From Bacillus timonensis (GTDB lineage Bacteria > Bacillota > Bacilli > Bacillales > Bacillaceae_L): a stretch of DNA of 64,000 bases. Below are positions 41,614 through 50,872 of this stretch, one piece after another. Within the stretch, counting starts at the first letter, position 1, and every line of letters starts with the position of its first letter. Where the stretch lies: contig JAIVAN010000001.1 in the NCBI GenBank assembly GCA_020171895.1, positions 62,001 through 126,000 of the forward strand. The letters run 5' to 3'. The notes under the pieces are model-generated. The model saw only the letters and a list, made by a program, of their open reading frames with translations. It was not told where the DNA came from and ran no database searches. The translations under genes were made by a program, and so were the position numbers.

Positions 41614-42655
41614 GGCTCTTTGGATCCAAAATGTGAAGCAATCAAAGTTTTTATTGTGGGCTTTATGGATCGTCACGTTTTATTTTCCGGTAAAGCTATA
41701 TCATCAGGCAGAACGAATTGAATGGGATATGGCTCATTGGAAGGAATGGGGCAACAATCAACCCTATCAATTTCATTTTTATAATGCTAGTGTTGAGGTC
41801 TCATTTTTACAGATGTTAATTTTGATTACGCTAGCTTCTGTGCTCATCGGCCTACAGCGAACAAATCAAAATATGGATTTTACCCTGTCATTACCGTATA
41901 AACGAAAAGACATCTTTTTAGCAAAATGGGCATTAGGTGTTGCACATTTAATAGGTGCAAGCGTAGTTGGTTCCATGTTTTCAGTGATAGTGCTTGTTAA
42001 TACAATATTAAATGATTATATTTCCGTAAGCATTATTGGATATTATTACCTCGTGTCACTCCTGGTGCTTATTGCTCTCTATTCCATGAGTTTACTTATT
42101 GGTTTTGTAGGTGGAAGTATCATCTCGCAGTTTGCTCTTAGTTATATTCTATGGTTTTTACCTTATGGTTTCTACCAACTATTAATTGAAGCAATTTCAT
42201 ATCACTATCGAATCTTTCAAAATGGGAAAGATTTCTATCGTGAATTTTGGGTTAGTGAAATGATTGAAATGATCTCTTTTCCAATCCCATTGTTAAATAT
42301 AGATAACACAATGGCAATGATTATGGCGAATGGATATTCATTCTCTGATTTTATTTACTTAATCGTTCCTATAGTTGTCACTCCTTTATCTGTTTGGTTA
42401 ATGTTGGTGCTATCACGAAATATGAAGAGTGAAAACAATGGAAAGCTCCTTCTATTTAGTTGGTTAGAGCCAGTGCTAAAAATAGGCGTGATTGTATGCT
42501 TCTATTTATTTGGTGGTCTATTTGTCAGTAGTTTCTTCTTTAGTTTCGATCAAATTTTTGTTCCATACCATGCTGGCGGACTAGGGTTTGCAGTTGTTGC
42601 TTATATTATCTTGTCAAAGTTACTTGGTACGCGATTTGTACTAGGGAAAAAATAA
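41597..42655 (+). CDS. ABC transporter permease, YtrC/YtrD type
   Basis: A 352-residue integral membrane protein with six or more hydrophobic segments (SFLQMLILITLASVLIGLQ, LIGASVVGSMFSVIVLVNTIL, YYYLVSLLVLIALYSMSLLIGFVGGSI, FIYLIVPIVVTPLSVWLMLVLS, IGVIVCFYLFGGLFVSSFFF). NMDFTLSLPYKRKDIFLAKW is the typical coupling region of such ABC-2-like permeases. B. subtilis has two similar permeases, ytrC and ytrD; only one is present here. ATG 41597 follows AGGAGGGG and overlaps ytrB by 17 bases. Confidence 0.82.
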   Translation: MKLFTKALWIQNVKQSKFLLWALWIVTFYFPVKLYHQAERIEWDMAHWKEWGNNQPYQFHFYNASVEVSFLQMLILITLASVLIGLQRTNQNMDFTLSLPYKRKDIFLAKWALGVAHLIGASVVGSMFSVIVLVNTILNDYISVSIIGYYYLVSLLVLIALYSMSLLIGFVGGSIISQFALSYILWFLPYGFYQLLIEAISYHYRIFQNGKDFYREFWVSEMIEMISFPIPLLNIDNTMAMIMANGYSFSDFIYLIVPIVVTPLSVWLMLVLSRNMKSENNGKLLLFSWLEPVLKIGVIVCFYLFGGLFVSSFFFSFDQIFVPYHAGGLGFAVVAYIILSKLLGTRFVLGKK

Positions 42656-42673
42656 AAGGAGAGTGAGAGAAAA

Positions 42674-43366
42674 ATGATCAAATTAACCAATGTGAGCCAT
42701 GATTTTGAGATTGGAAAAAAAGGGAAAAAGACGATCATTCCGGTGTTAAAGAATGTGTCTCTTCACGTAAATAAAGGTGAAATTGTAACGGTTGTTGGAA
42801 GAAGTGGATCGGGTAAATCGACGCTATTAAATGTAATTAGTGGCTTCATTCATCCTAAGCAAGGTGAGATTATGATTGATGGGTTAAATGTAACAGGTTT
42901 AAGTGAAGCAAAGTTTGCAGAATTTCGTTTAGAGCATTTAGGGTTTATTTTTCAAAGCTTTCAATTAATACCTAGTATGACGGCGTATCAGAATATCGAA
43001 TTACCACTTGTGTTAAAAGGAATTAGTGAAAAAGAACGTGGAAAAATGACAACTGAAATGCTTGAAAAGGTTGGTTTAGGAGAGTTTGGGGAGCACTATC
43101 CAAGTGAGTTATCAGGTGGACAGCAGCAACGTGTAAGTATAGCGCGTGCTTTAATTGTGAATCCACCGATTATTTTAGCAGATGAGCCGACTGGAAGTTT
43201 AGATAGTGAAACAGAGGAAGAGTTACTAGGCTTTATTAAACAGTTGAATAAAGAACTAGGCATTACGTTCCTTATTATTACGCATGACGAAAAGGTAGCA
43301 AGAATTGGCCACCGAACAATAGAAATTGCCGATGGAAAGATCGTGAAGGAGGCTGTTGCGGTATGA
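42674..43366 (+). CDS. ytrE: ABC transporter ATPase, YtrE (MacB-like) type
   Basis: A 230-residue ATPase of the LolD/MacB group: Walker A GRSGSGKST, Q-loop IFQSFQLIPSMTAYQNIELPL, signature LSGGQQQRVSIARAL, Walker B IILADEPTGSLDSE, switch ITHDEKVARIG. Length equals B. subtilis YtrE. GGAGAGTGAG precedes the ATG 18 bp after the permease stop. The partner is the FtsX-type permease at 43363, whose ATG overlaps this stop by four bases. Confidence 0.92.
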   Translation: MIKLTNVSHDFEIGKKGKKTIIPVLKNVSLHVNKGEIVTVVGRSGSGKSTLLNVISGFIHPKQGEIMIDGLNVTGLSEAKFAEFRLEHLGFIFQSFQLIPSMTAYQNIELPLVLKGISEKERGKMTTEMLEKVGLGEFGEHYPSELSGGQQQRVSIARALIVNPPIILADEPTGSLDSETEEELLGFIKQLNKELGITFLIITHDEKVARIGHRTIEIADGKIVKEAVAV

Positions 43367-44712
43367 GGTTTAAAGACCAGTTTCAGTTTGTAAGAAAAAA
43401 TATGAAAAAAAACCGCACCCGTATTTTCATGACCATTCTAGCTACGGCGATGGGCTGCGCGTTCTTAATCGTACTTGCTTCAGTTGGATTTGGATTACAT
43501 AAATCTGTCATCAAGCAAATAACGGAGCAACGCGTAGTTACTTCAATCGATGTTCACGGTAAACAGGATGAGAACAATGCATATCACGAGATTACAGATG
43601 AGGACATTGCCTATTTTGAAGGTCTTGAAAATGTGAAGGCTGTTACAAGAAGAAAAATGATGTTCCAAGAGGGAATGTATAAAGTAGAAGGCTATCAGGT
43701 TGACGCACAAACACTTGTTGCACATATGCCTTCTGAGGTAAAGGCTGGTTTTGAGTTATCAGCTGGGCGTCTGCCGGAAAAACCGACTGAGATTATTGTA
43801 GGCTATGACTTCCTACAGGCGTTAATTCCTGAGGGAGCGACATATGAAGACGCTTATGATGAGCAAGGAGTGGTTAAGGAAGATTATCAATTTAAAGGTG
43901 AACTAGTTGGGAAAGAAGTTATTTTAACAGTTAGGAAATATGAAGATGAAAAAGAGGTAACAAAGGATATTCCTCTTACAATCGTAGGAGTAGGTAAAGA
44001 GCCAACAAGAAGCTGGTCTTATGATCGAAACGCTTTTATTTCACAGGAAATCTTTAAGGAGATAGAAACTTTCACTGGAACCTCAAATGGTATGCCTGCG
44101 GTAGGTAGAGAAGAATCGGGTGAGGTAAGGGAAGAAGGACCACCTACTTACCATGAAGTGAAGATTTATGCGACAGACTTAAGTACGGTTGAAGGTCTTT
44201 CAGACAAGCTTGAAGGGGAAAAATACGGCGTGTACTCCGTTGTAAATGAATTAAAAGAAGTAAATATTTTATTTACGATTATGAAGGTAGGGTTAATTTT
44301 TATTGGAACCGTGGCAATCGTGATTGCATCCATTGGAATTTATAATACGATGACGATGGCAGTCACAGAGAGAGCACCTGATATAGGCATTATGAAAGCA
44401 ATTGGGGCTAGTCCAAGTGTGATTAAGAAAATATTCTTAATTGAAAGTAGCTATATTGGTTTGCTTGGAGCGTTTTTTGGAACGGTGGTAGCTTATCTGA
44501 TTAGTGTCGGGGTTAACTTTGGCCTTCCGTTAATTATCAGTAGTGCCTTTGGCGAAAAACCACCTGAAGATTTAATGTTCACTTATATCCCTTGGAATCT
44601 ACCTCTTATCTGTGTGGCGATTTGTTTAGGTGTAACGATTCTATCAGGAATGAGACCAGCTCAACGGGCGACAAAGGTTGATGTGTTGAAGGCGATGAGA
44701 AGAGAAGTTTAA
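43363..44712 (+). CDS. ytrF: MacB/FtsX-type ABC permease, YtrF type
   Basis: A 449-residue permease with one N-terminal helix (ILATAMGCAFLIVLASVGFGL), a large outside MacB_PCD domain (about 45-305), then three C-terminal helices (VGLIFIGTVAIVIASIGIYNTM, AFFGTVVAYLISVGVNFGL, LICVAICLGVTILSG) with the FtsX motif MAVTERAPDIGIMKAIGASPSVIKKIFLIES. This is the mechanotransmission type that works outside the cell rather than moving solutes. Last gene of the ytr operon; a long terminator follows. Confidence 0.9.
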   Translation: MRFKDQFQFVRKNMKKNRTRIFMTILATAMGCAFLIVLASVGFGLHKSVIKQITEQRVVTSIDVHGKQDENNAYHEITDEDIAYFEGLENVKAVTRRKMMFQEGMYKVEGYQVDAQTLVAHMPSEVKAGFELSAGRLPEKPTEIIVGYDFLQALIPEGATYEDAYDEQGVVKEDYQFKGELVGKEVILTVRKYEDEKEVTKDIPLTIVGVGKEPTRSWSYDRNAFISQEIFKEIETFTGTSNGMPAVGREESGEVREEGPPTYHEVKIYATDLSTVEGLSDKLEGEKYGVYSVVNELKEVNILFTIMKVGLIFIGTVAIVIASIGIYNTMTMAVTERAPDIGIMKAIGASPSVIKKIFLIESSYIGLLGAFFGTVVAYLISVGVNFGLPLIISSAFGEKPPEDLMFTYIPWNLPLICVAICLGVTILSGMRPAQRATKVDVLKAMRREV

Positions 44713-44722
44713 TAAGAGATAG

Positions 44723-44756
44723 AAGACCAATGCACTATGTGCATTGGTCTTTTTAC
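44723..44756 (+). terminator. Terminator of the ytr operon
   Basis: AAGACCAATGCAC and GTGCATTGGTCTT form a 13-bp perfect stem around TAT, then T5. Confidence 0.9.
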
Positions 44757-44855
44757 ATTTTCAGGAATTTTTGAGCTTAGAATAAATGAGGAAAATTTAC
44801 ACAAACTACACCTATTATTTCCAATAGAGAAATAAATTGGTTTAGGAGAATGCGA

Positions 44856-46391
44856 ATGAATCTAATGAAAAGATTCCAACAAGTATTTTTAAAAAAAGAG
44901 CAAGAATATGTACATACAAATTACATCCAAACAAGTGATAGTACACTAATTGAATCAGAAATTATTAAAAATAAAAATTTAATAATAGAGGTATTGAAGG
45001 ATAGTCAAGATTTAAAGTTTCGACAAATATATCTTCCGATGTTAAACAAACATTGTCTTATGGTCTTTTTTGAAGGAATGGTAGATAAAGACATTTTAAA
45101 TAAAGAAATACTCGAAAAATTAATGTCCATTCCTAGACAAACAATAGAGAAGCTGGAAGAAATTGAAAACTATTTATCTGTTTCTGAAGTATCCATTGAG
45201 AATGTTTTAGAGGTCGCCATAAATCAACTGCTCTTAGGAAATACACTTATTTTTGTAGAAGGAGTTAAAGGGGCTATTGTTATTGGCTCGAATGGGTGGG
45301 AAAAGCGATCAATTCAAGAGCCTCCTTCAGAACAAACAATTAGGGGATCAAGAGAGGGGTTTGTTGAGTGTCTGCAAACGAATATTACACTTATTCGAAA
45401 AAGAATCAAAGACCCCCGTTTAGCAGTTGAGTTCTATAAAGTGGGTCGGAGAAGTGATACCAGAATAGCAATTGTTTATCTGAAAGGAGTAATCAATCAA
45501 GACATAGTTGAGGAAGTGAAGTCTAGACTTTCTAAGATTGATATGGATGGTGTTATTGGTAGTGCTCAAATTGAGGATTTTATTGAAAACAATAAGTGGA
45601 CAATTTTCCCACAGTTATTAGCATCTGAACGACCAGATCGGATTATGGATGGAATTCTTGAAGGAAGATTATCAATCATTGTGGACGGTACCCCGTTTTT
45701 ATTAATCGCACCTGTAACCTTTACGACATTCTTAAAAAGTCCAGATGATATATATGAAAGAGCAATTGTTGCTACAACATTAAGAATGACAAGGTATATT
45801 GGCTACTTTTTATCTTCTTCTTTACCAGCCTTGTATATTGCAATCACTGCTTATCATCCAGGAATGCTCCCGACTCAAATGGCTTTGGCCATCACTGATT
45901 CACGCATTGGGCTTCCTATCCCTGTTTTTCTTGAAGCATTATTTATGGAGTTTACTTTGGTCGTTTTGACCGAGGCGAGTATTAGACTTCCTAGAGCAAT
46001 TGCCTTAACTGTCGGTATCGTTGGAGGATTAGTCATTGGACAAGCAGCAGTACAAGCAGGAATTTTAAGTCCAATTCTAGTAATCGTTATTGCGATAACA
46101 GCCATAACTTCATATACCATCCCAATTTACTCCTATGCATTAAGTAATCGTATGTTGAGACTCCCACTCATGCTTCTTTCGGGAATATTTGGTTTATATG
46201 GTTTTGTCATGGGATGGATTTTCATCATCATACACCTGGCATCATTAGAAAGTTTTGGTGTTCGTTATTTATCTGATTTCTCTCCTTATAAGTTAGAAAA
46301 ATTGAAGGATACATTTATCAAACTTCCGCAAATATTTATTCGGAAAAGACCAGAGGTACTTGATCCAGTAGATGTAAAAAGACAAAACTAG
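44856..46391 (+). CDS. gerKA: Spore germinant receptor A subunit (GerKA type)
   Basis: A 511-residue GerA-family subunit in the inner spore membrane. A large N-terminal soluble domain (about 1-295, with ETIRGSREGFVECLQTNITLIRKRIKDP and GRRSDTRIAIVYLKGV) precedes five or six membrane helices (ALYIAITAYHPGMLPT, ALFMEFTLVVLTEASIRLPRA, VGIVGGLVIGQAAVQAGILSP). These are GerAA hallmarks. ATG 44856 follows AGGAGAA. First of a complete A-B-C receptor operon; which subtype (gerA, gerB, gerK) is a guess. Confidence 0.93.
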   Translation: MNLMKRFQQVFLKKEQEYVHTNYIQTSDSTLIESEIIKNKNLIIEVLKDSQDLKFRQIYLPMLNKHCLMVFFEGMVDKDILNKEILEKLMSIPRQTIEKLEEIENYLSVSEVSIENVLEVAINQLLLGNTLIFVEGVKGAIVIGSNGWEKRSIQEPPSEQTIRGSREGFVECLQTNITLIRKRIKDPRLAVEFYKVGRRSDTRIAIVYLKGVINQDIVEEVKSRLSKIDMDGVIGSAQIEDFIENNKWTIFPQLLASERPDRIMDGILEGRLSIIVDGTPFLLIAPVTFTTFLKSPDDIYERAIVATTLRMTRYIGYFLSSSLPALYIAITAYHPGMLPTQMALAITDSRIGLPIPVFLEALFMEFTLVVLTEASIRLPRAIALTVGIVGGLVIGQAAVQAGILSPILVIVIAITAITSYTIPIYSYALSNRMLRLPLMLLSGIFGLYGFVMGWIFIIIHLASLESFGVRYLSDFSPYKLEKLKDTFIKLPQIFIRKRPEVLDPVDVKRQN

Positions 46392-46399
46392 GTGGTTGC

Positions 46400-47494
46400 A
46401 TGAAGGACAGATTAACTGATGTAAATATGTTTTCATTTATCATTAGCGCAATGATCGGGATTAGGTTATTAACATTGCCAAGAGATATTGCCAAGTTTGC
46501 TGACAATAACAGTTGGGTGTCGGTGTTGGTTATGGGATCGTTAGCCTATTTAATGGGATATATATTTTACTATTTAGGGGTTAGGTACCCACTTAACAAT
46601 TTTTCACAAATACTTGAAAAAGTTTTTGGTACTTTAATAGGGAAAATGATTCAAATTGGTATTGCCATTTATACGATTTCTTCAATCGGATTAGGACTTC
46701 GAAACGTAAGTGATGGAATTAAAATGTACCTACTTGATAGTACCCCTAGGTTTTGGATCATGTTACTTATGATTGTTGCTTTTGTTTATGCTTTAAAAAA
46801 TGGTGTGAAAACAATAAGCACTTTGGCAGATATGTTTGTACCGTTTGTGTTATTATTTTTGTTTTTATTAATCATAGCATCTATTAAAGCTGCGGATCCT
46901 GGAAATTTATTACCTGTTTTCCATGGTGGTTTTATGCCCATTTTCCAAGGCTCAGTAAAAATGATTGACCCATTTTTAACTGTTGGAATTATTGGGTATG
47001 TCTTGCCTAATTTCATTGAACCGAAAAAAACAAAGAAGTGGATTTTCTTCGCAATCAGTGTATCAATCATTTGTTATCTTGGGATAGTCACAATGTGTAT
47101 CATGGTATTTGGCAGTGAAGAACTTCATTATTTGATCTATCCGACATTAACTTTAGCGAAAAATATCAAAGTAGATATTCAAGTTTTTGAGAGGATCGAA
47201 AGTTTGTTTATGGCTGTGTGGATCCCTATATCGTTTACCACATTGTTGCAGTTTTATTTTGTATCTACACTTAATTTAAAGGCTCTTTTTAATTGTAAGA
47301 AGTCATCAATCATCATAATCGTTCAACTATTGCTGTTTTTTCCGCTAGCGTTAAAGATAGAAAGTGTTACTAAACTTTTTTTATACTTCAAATATGTTGA
47401 GTGGTTAGCACTTTTTCTCGGTTTCGTCGTACTACCTCTAGCTTTTATCATTGAATGGATTAAGGGGAGGAGCAAGAATCGTGAACAGTGGTAA
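46400..47494 (+). CDS. gerKB: Spore germinant receptor B subunit (GerKB type permease)
   Basis: A 364-residue ten-helix protein of the APC-fold endospore germination permease family, the likely germinant-binding subunit. MFSFIISAMIGIRLLTLPRDIAKFADNNSWVSVL opens it, with YPLNNFSQILEKVFG and YVLPNFIEPKKTKKWIFFAI following; it ends FIIEWIKGRSKNREQW. ATG 46400 follows AGGTGG, 8 bases after the A subunit stop. The 3' end overlaps the C subunit start by 14 bases. Confidence 0.93.
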   Translation: MKDRLTDVNMFSFIISAMIGIRLLTLPRDIAKFADNNSWVSVLVMGSLAYLMGYIFYYLGVRYPLNNFSQILEKVFGTLIGKMIQIGIAIYTISSIGLGLRNVSDGIKMYLLDSTPRFWIMLLMIVAFVYALKNGVKTISTLADMFVPFVLLFLFLLIIASIKAADPGNLLPVFHGGFMPIFQGSVKMIDPFLTVGIIGYVLPNFIEPKKTKKWIFFAISVSIICYLGIVTMCIMVFGSEELHYLIYPTLTLAKNIKVDIQVFERIESLFMAVWIPISFTTLLQFYFVSTLNLKALFNCKKSSIIIIVQLLLFFPLALKIESVTKLFLYFKYVEWLALFLGFVVLPLAFIIEWIKGRSKNREQW

Positions 47495-48686
47495 AATAAT
47501 CTTTGTTTGTTTGACTATCTTCTTACTAACAGGTTGTTGGGACTATGCTGAGATAGAGGATAAAGCATTTATTTTTGGAATGGCGATAGATAAAGCTGAC
47601 TCTATTACGAGAGAAGAAGCTAAAGAATTAAGTGAAAGAGATATGGAATATTTTGAAACGCAAAAAGGAAAACCAACATATGCGTATACTGCCCAAATCC
47701 CCATCATTCCAAGGATGCAAATAAAACCAGTGGGTTTAGGGGGATCTGGAGAAAAGGATCGAACTTGGGAAGTGACCATTCATGGGAATTCTTTTTTTGA
47801 AGTGAATAGAGAATTTAATACTCGCGTGGATTATTTACCGTTTTATGAACACTTACAAGTTATTATCATTTCAGAGGATGTAGCAAGAGAAGGAATCATT
47901 AAGCCATTGGACCTTTTTTTACGTGATCATGAGATGCGGAGAAGGACAACTGTGTTTATTGCACCTGGAAAAGCTAAGGATATTTTAAAGGTTAATCCAA
48001 AAGTGGATGACTTTGCTTCTATTTATTTATCTAGATTGCCGAATAATGCGGTTAGGTCATCTAGAATATTGCATATTGCAGATTTAGGAGATATATCTGA
48101 GAGTTTACATGGTAAAATCGATTTTGTTATTCCTAGAGTAATAGCTTCGAAAGATGAAATAAAAGGCGCCGGTTCAGCTGTTTTTAAAAAAGATAAATTG
48201 GTTGGTTGGCTTGGTGAAATTGATACTATATATGTGAAATGGATAAGGGATAATGCACTTGGAGGGTTAATCGTAGTTGAGTCTCCGAAGGAAAAAGGCT
48301 CTCAGGTGGCGCTTGAAATTAAAAAAATTAAAACGAAAGTAAGGCCATATATAGAAAATGGTGAGATCAAAATGAAAATTGATACAAATGTTGATGCCAA
48401 TCTAGCGGAGGTAAACCATAAAGATTTTTATAATACATTTTCTGAAGAATATATAAGCGAAGTTGAAAAAATAGCAGAAGAAACGTCAAAGGAGAGGATG
48501 GCTAATACAATAGTGTATGTTCAAAAAGAGTTTGGAACGGATATTTTTTATTTTCACACGATGATAAAACGTTACAACCCAAAAGAGTGGGAAAAAGTAA
48601 AAGACAATTGGGATGAACTATTCCCAAAGATGAAAACAGACATAACAGTAAATATAAACATTATAATGACTGGGAATGTAGAATAA
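47481..48686 (+). CDS. gerKC: Spore germinant receptor C subunit lipoprotein (GerKC type)
   Basis: A 401-residue GerAC-family lipoprotein. Signal peptide MNSGKIIFVCLTIFLLTGC with lipobox LLTGC, then WDYAEIEDKAFIFGMAIDKA, which is the family's WD-E-motif. HLQVIIISEDVAREGI and DLFLRDHEMRRRTTVFIAPGKAKDIL follow. GTG 47481 is placed after GGGAGGAGC; a longer frame (47451) would bury the signal peptide. Third gene of the operon, ended by a strong terminator. Confidence 0.93.
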   Translation: MNSGKIIFVCLTIFLLTGCWDYAEIEDKAFIFGMAIDKADSITREEAKELSERDMEYFETQKGKPTYAYTAQIPIIPRMQIKPVGLGGSGEKDRTWEVTIHGNSFFEVNREFNTRVDYLPFYEHLQVIIISEDVAREGIIKPLDLFLRDHEMRRRTTVFIAPGKAKDILKVNPKVDDFASIYLSRLPNNAVRSSRILHIADLGDISESLHGKIDFVIPRVIASKDEIKGAGSAVFKKDKLVGWLGEIDTIYVKWIRDNALGGLIVVESPKEKGSQVALEIKKIKTKVRPYIENGEIKMKIDTNVDANLAEVNHKDFYNTFSEEYISEVEKIAEETSKERMANTIVYVQKEFGTDIFYFHTMIKRYNPKEWEKVKDNWDELFPKMKTDITVNINIIMTGNVE

Positions 48687-48736
48687 AGAATTCTAGGCTA
48701 AATGGCTGTATAGCTAGTCATGTTTAAAGAGGGATG

Positions 48737-48768
48737 ATGACCAATGCATAATTGTGCATTGGTCATTT
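48737..48768 (+). terminator. Terminator of the gerK operon
   Basis: ATGACCAATGCA and TGCATTGGTCAT form a 12-bp perfect stem around six bases, then T4. Its arms nearly repeat those of the ytr terminator at 44723. Confidence 0.88.
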
Positions 48769-48855
48769 TGATTTCAGTGTTACTTTTAAAGTTTGACAAT
48801 AACGTTGTTCTGTATCAAAAAGGATAAATCTTTAAGAATAGTCCTTTACAATTGA

Positions 48856-49605
48856 CTAAATAGATAACAAAAATACGTTAACGACTAGTTGTAAATCCAT
48901 TAAAAAATGCACAATTAAGAGCGGCACCATTCTTCGGGTTTTGATATAAAGAAATCCAACAATAAGTGCCATTGGTAGAAAGGCAATTACATGCCAAATC
49001 ATGAACTTTGTATCACCTATAACAATAGGCAGGGTTAAATGCTGAAATGCTAAAAAGAATGATGATGCTAGGAGTGCAACCCATTTTATTTTCCATATAG
49101 TTTGAAGTCGGTTGTAGCAATATGCGAAATAGGTAGGGATTTCAACTAGTGCATTGCTAACTGGAAAGAAGAATAGTGCAAGTATAGCAGCCCATAATGG
49201 GAGTGGTTGAAACATCACCTCTGGTGGGGTGCTTCCATACATAAGATATGATACCGTAAACATCCCAATAAAACCGGCAATGGCACCTATCACAAGAAAG
49301 AAGAAAAAATACTTTACATCACTTTTTAGCTGGCTTTTTTCAAAGTGAATTAGTTGTAGGTAGGTACTTCCTTCTTTTTTGACAAGGGTGGATAATAGAA
49401 AAAAGCAAATAATGTTTGTGACAATTGCTAAAAACGGCCACCATGCTACTGACTGTTGCCACGAGAGACCAAATGCAGTTACGATGAAAAGTTGAGTGAG
49501 TGCAAACAGGATGGTACGACTTCCGAGCATAGCGATTGGCCAAAACCCGTGCTTTAATATTGTAGCATCTGGTTGTGGATTTGAATTGATTGGTAATTGA
49601 TACAA
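48856..49605 (-). CDS. CPBP-like intramembrane protein (degenerate motifs)
   Basis: About 249 residues with seven or eight membrane helices. The last part resembles the CPBP (Rce1/ABI) intramembrane protease family: a motif-1 region SNALVEIPTYFAYCYNRLQ, motif 2 SFFLAFQHL and motif 3 HFLMD. Motif 1 normally reads EExxxR; here only one Glu is seen, so catalysis is doubtful. Start TTG 49605 follows AAGGGGGG at seven bases; the in-frame ATG at 49650 lacks a binding site. Function unknown. Confidence 0.65.
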   Translation of the reverse strand: MYQLPINSNPQPDATILKHGFWPIAMLGSRTILFALTQLFIVTAFGLSWQQSVAWWPFLAIVTNIICFFLLSTLVKKEGSTYLQLIHFEKSQLKSDVKYFFFFLVIGAIAGFIGMFTVSYLMYGSTPPEVMFQPLPLWAAILALFFFPVSNALVEIPTYFAYCYNRLQTIWKIKWVALLASSFFLAFQHLTLPIVIGDTKFMIWHVIAFLPMALIVGFLYIKTRRMVPLLIVHFLMDLQLVVNVFLLSI

Positions 49606-49795
49606 TGATTGTCCCCCCTTTTTATAGTTATTACTTCTATATATTTTCATAAATTCCTTTCCAAATTTAAGCAGATTCTACTTGGTTTAAAGGGTTATCG
49701 TTATAGGGGGAAACTAAAAAAAATTAAACGATCACACCGTTGGAGTAACAGTACTTTTAATAAATTCTCTGAAACTAAAAAACTAATACCTTATG

Positions 49796-49801
49796 TATAA
49801 T
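49796..49801 (+). promoter_or_regulatory. -10 box of the sugar ABC operon
   Basis: TATAAT at 49796-49801, preceded directly by TG. The -35 region is weak. The cre site starts 17 bases downstream, so CcpA bound there would block early transcription. Confidence 0.5.
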
Positions 49802-49817
49802 ATGCGGACTATTATTT

Positions 49818-49832
49818 TTGAAAGCGTTTTCT
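49818..49832 (+). promoter_or_regulatory. cre site (CcpA) of the sugar ABC operon
   Basis: TTGAAAGCGTTTTCT fits WTGNAANCGNWNNCW at all 15 positions. It lies between the -10 box and the first permease gene. Confidence 0.8.
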
Positions 49833-49879
49833 TACTATTGAAATATAAAAGCGAATTTTCAAGTGGAGGTGGTAGAGAC

Positions 49880-50857
49880 ATGCAACTAAATACAAAAGTT
49901 GATTCGGTAACTGACAATCACATGATCACTACTCCAAAGAGAGAAAAATATAAACGAACGATGAGCAACCTTTTGCAACAACGCTATTTACAAATTATGG
50001 CACTGCTTGGTGTTGTCTGGATGTTCATTTTTAACTATATTCCGATGTATGGATTAATTATTGCTTTTAAAGAATATAGCATTATTCGAACGATTGCAGA
50101 AGCACCATGGGTAGGTCTTATGCAATTTCGAGAGTTTCTTGAAGATGATAATTTTTGGATCGTGTTAAAAAACACGTTAGGGATAAGCCTCATTAAATTA
50201 TTTATCGGCTTTCCTTTGCCAATCATATTTGCACTTTTGCTTAATGAGTTAACTTCTTTAAAATTCAAGAAAATGGTCCAGACAATTTCGTACTTACCTC
50301 ACTTTTTATCTTGGGTCGTTTTAGGTGGTATTCTTACGACTTGGTTAGCAGACATTGGTGTGCTAAATGATCTATTACTAGGCTTGGGAGTGATTAGTGA
50401 ACGTACAAATTTCTTGGCTGAACCAGACTATTTCTGGGGAATTGTTATTTTATCAGATATTTGGAAGGAGTTAGGGTGGTCAGCCATTATATACTTGGCA
50501 GCAATTGCGGGTGTTTCAACGGAGTTATATGAGGCAGCAACAATTGATGGAGCAAACAGGTTTCAAAAAATGTGGCATGTCACTTTACCTTCAATTCGTC
50601 CTACGATTACAATCTTGTTCATCCTTGCGGTAAGTGGTGTATTAAATTCGAACTTTGATCAAATTCTTATTTTGCGAAATGCTTTGAATGAGAGTGCGAG
50701 TAATGTAATTGATATTTATGTGTATCAAGTAGGTATTCAAAATGCAAGGTATTCGTATGCGACAGCAGTGGGACTATTAAAAGCAATTATCGCATTTATT
50801 CTATTGTTATCAGCAAATAGGATTGTGAAGAGATTAAGTGGTAATTCGTTATTTTAG
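49880..50857 (+). CDS. Oligosaccharide ABC transporter permease, LplB type
   Basis: A 325-residue permease with six helices: LLGVVWMFIFNYIPMYGLIIAFKEYS opens the LplB/YteP group. The EAA loop ELYEAATIDGANRFQKMWHVTLPSIRPTI contacts the ATPase. No ATPase gene is nearby, so a shared MsmX-type ATPase is likely. ATG 49880 follows GGAGGTGG; a longer frame from 49793 would start upstream of the cre site and is not used. First gene of a permease-permease-binding protein operon. Confidence 0.9.
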   Translation: MQLNTKVDSVTDNHMITTPKREKYKRTMSNLLQQRYLQIMALLGVVWMFIFNYIPMYGLIIAFKEYSIIRTIAEAPWVGLMQFREFLEDDNFWIVLKNTLGISLIKLFIGFPLPIIFALLLNELTSLKFKKMVQTISYLPHFLSWVVLGGILTTWLADIGVLNDLLLGLGVISERTNFLAEPDYFWGIVILSDIWKELGWSAIIYLAAIAGVSTELYEAATIDGANRFQKMWHVTLPSIRPTITILFILAVSGVLNSNFDQILILRNALNESASNVIDIYVYQVGIQNARYSYATAVGLLKAIIAFILLLSANRIVKRLSGNSLF

Positions 50858-50872
50858 GAAGGTGATTGTCAG

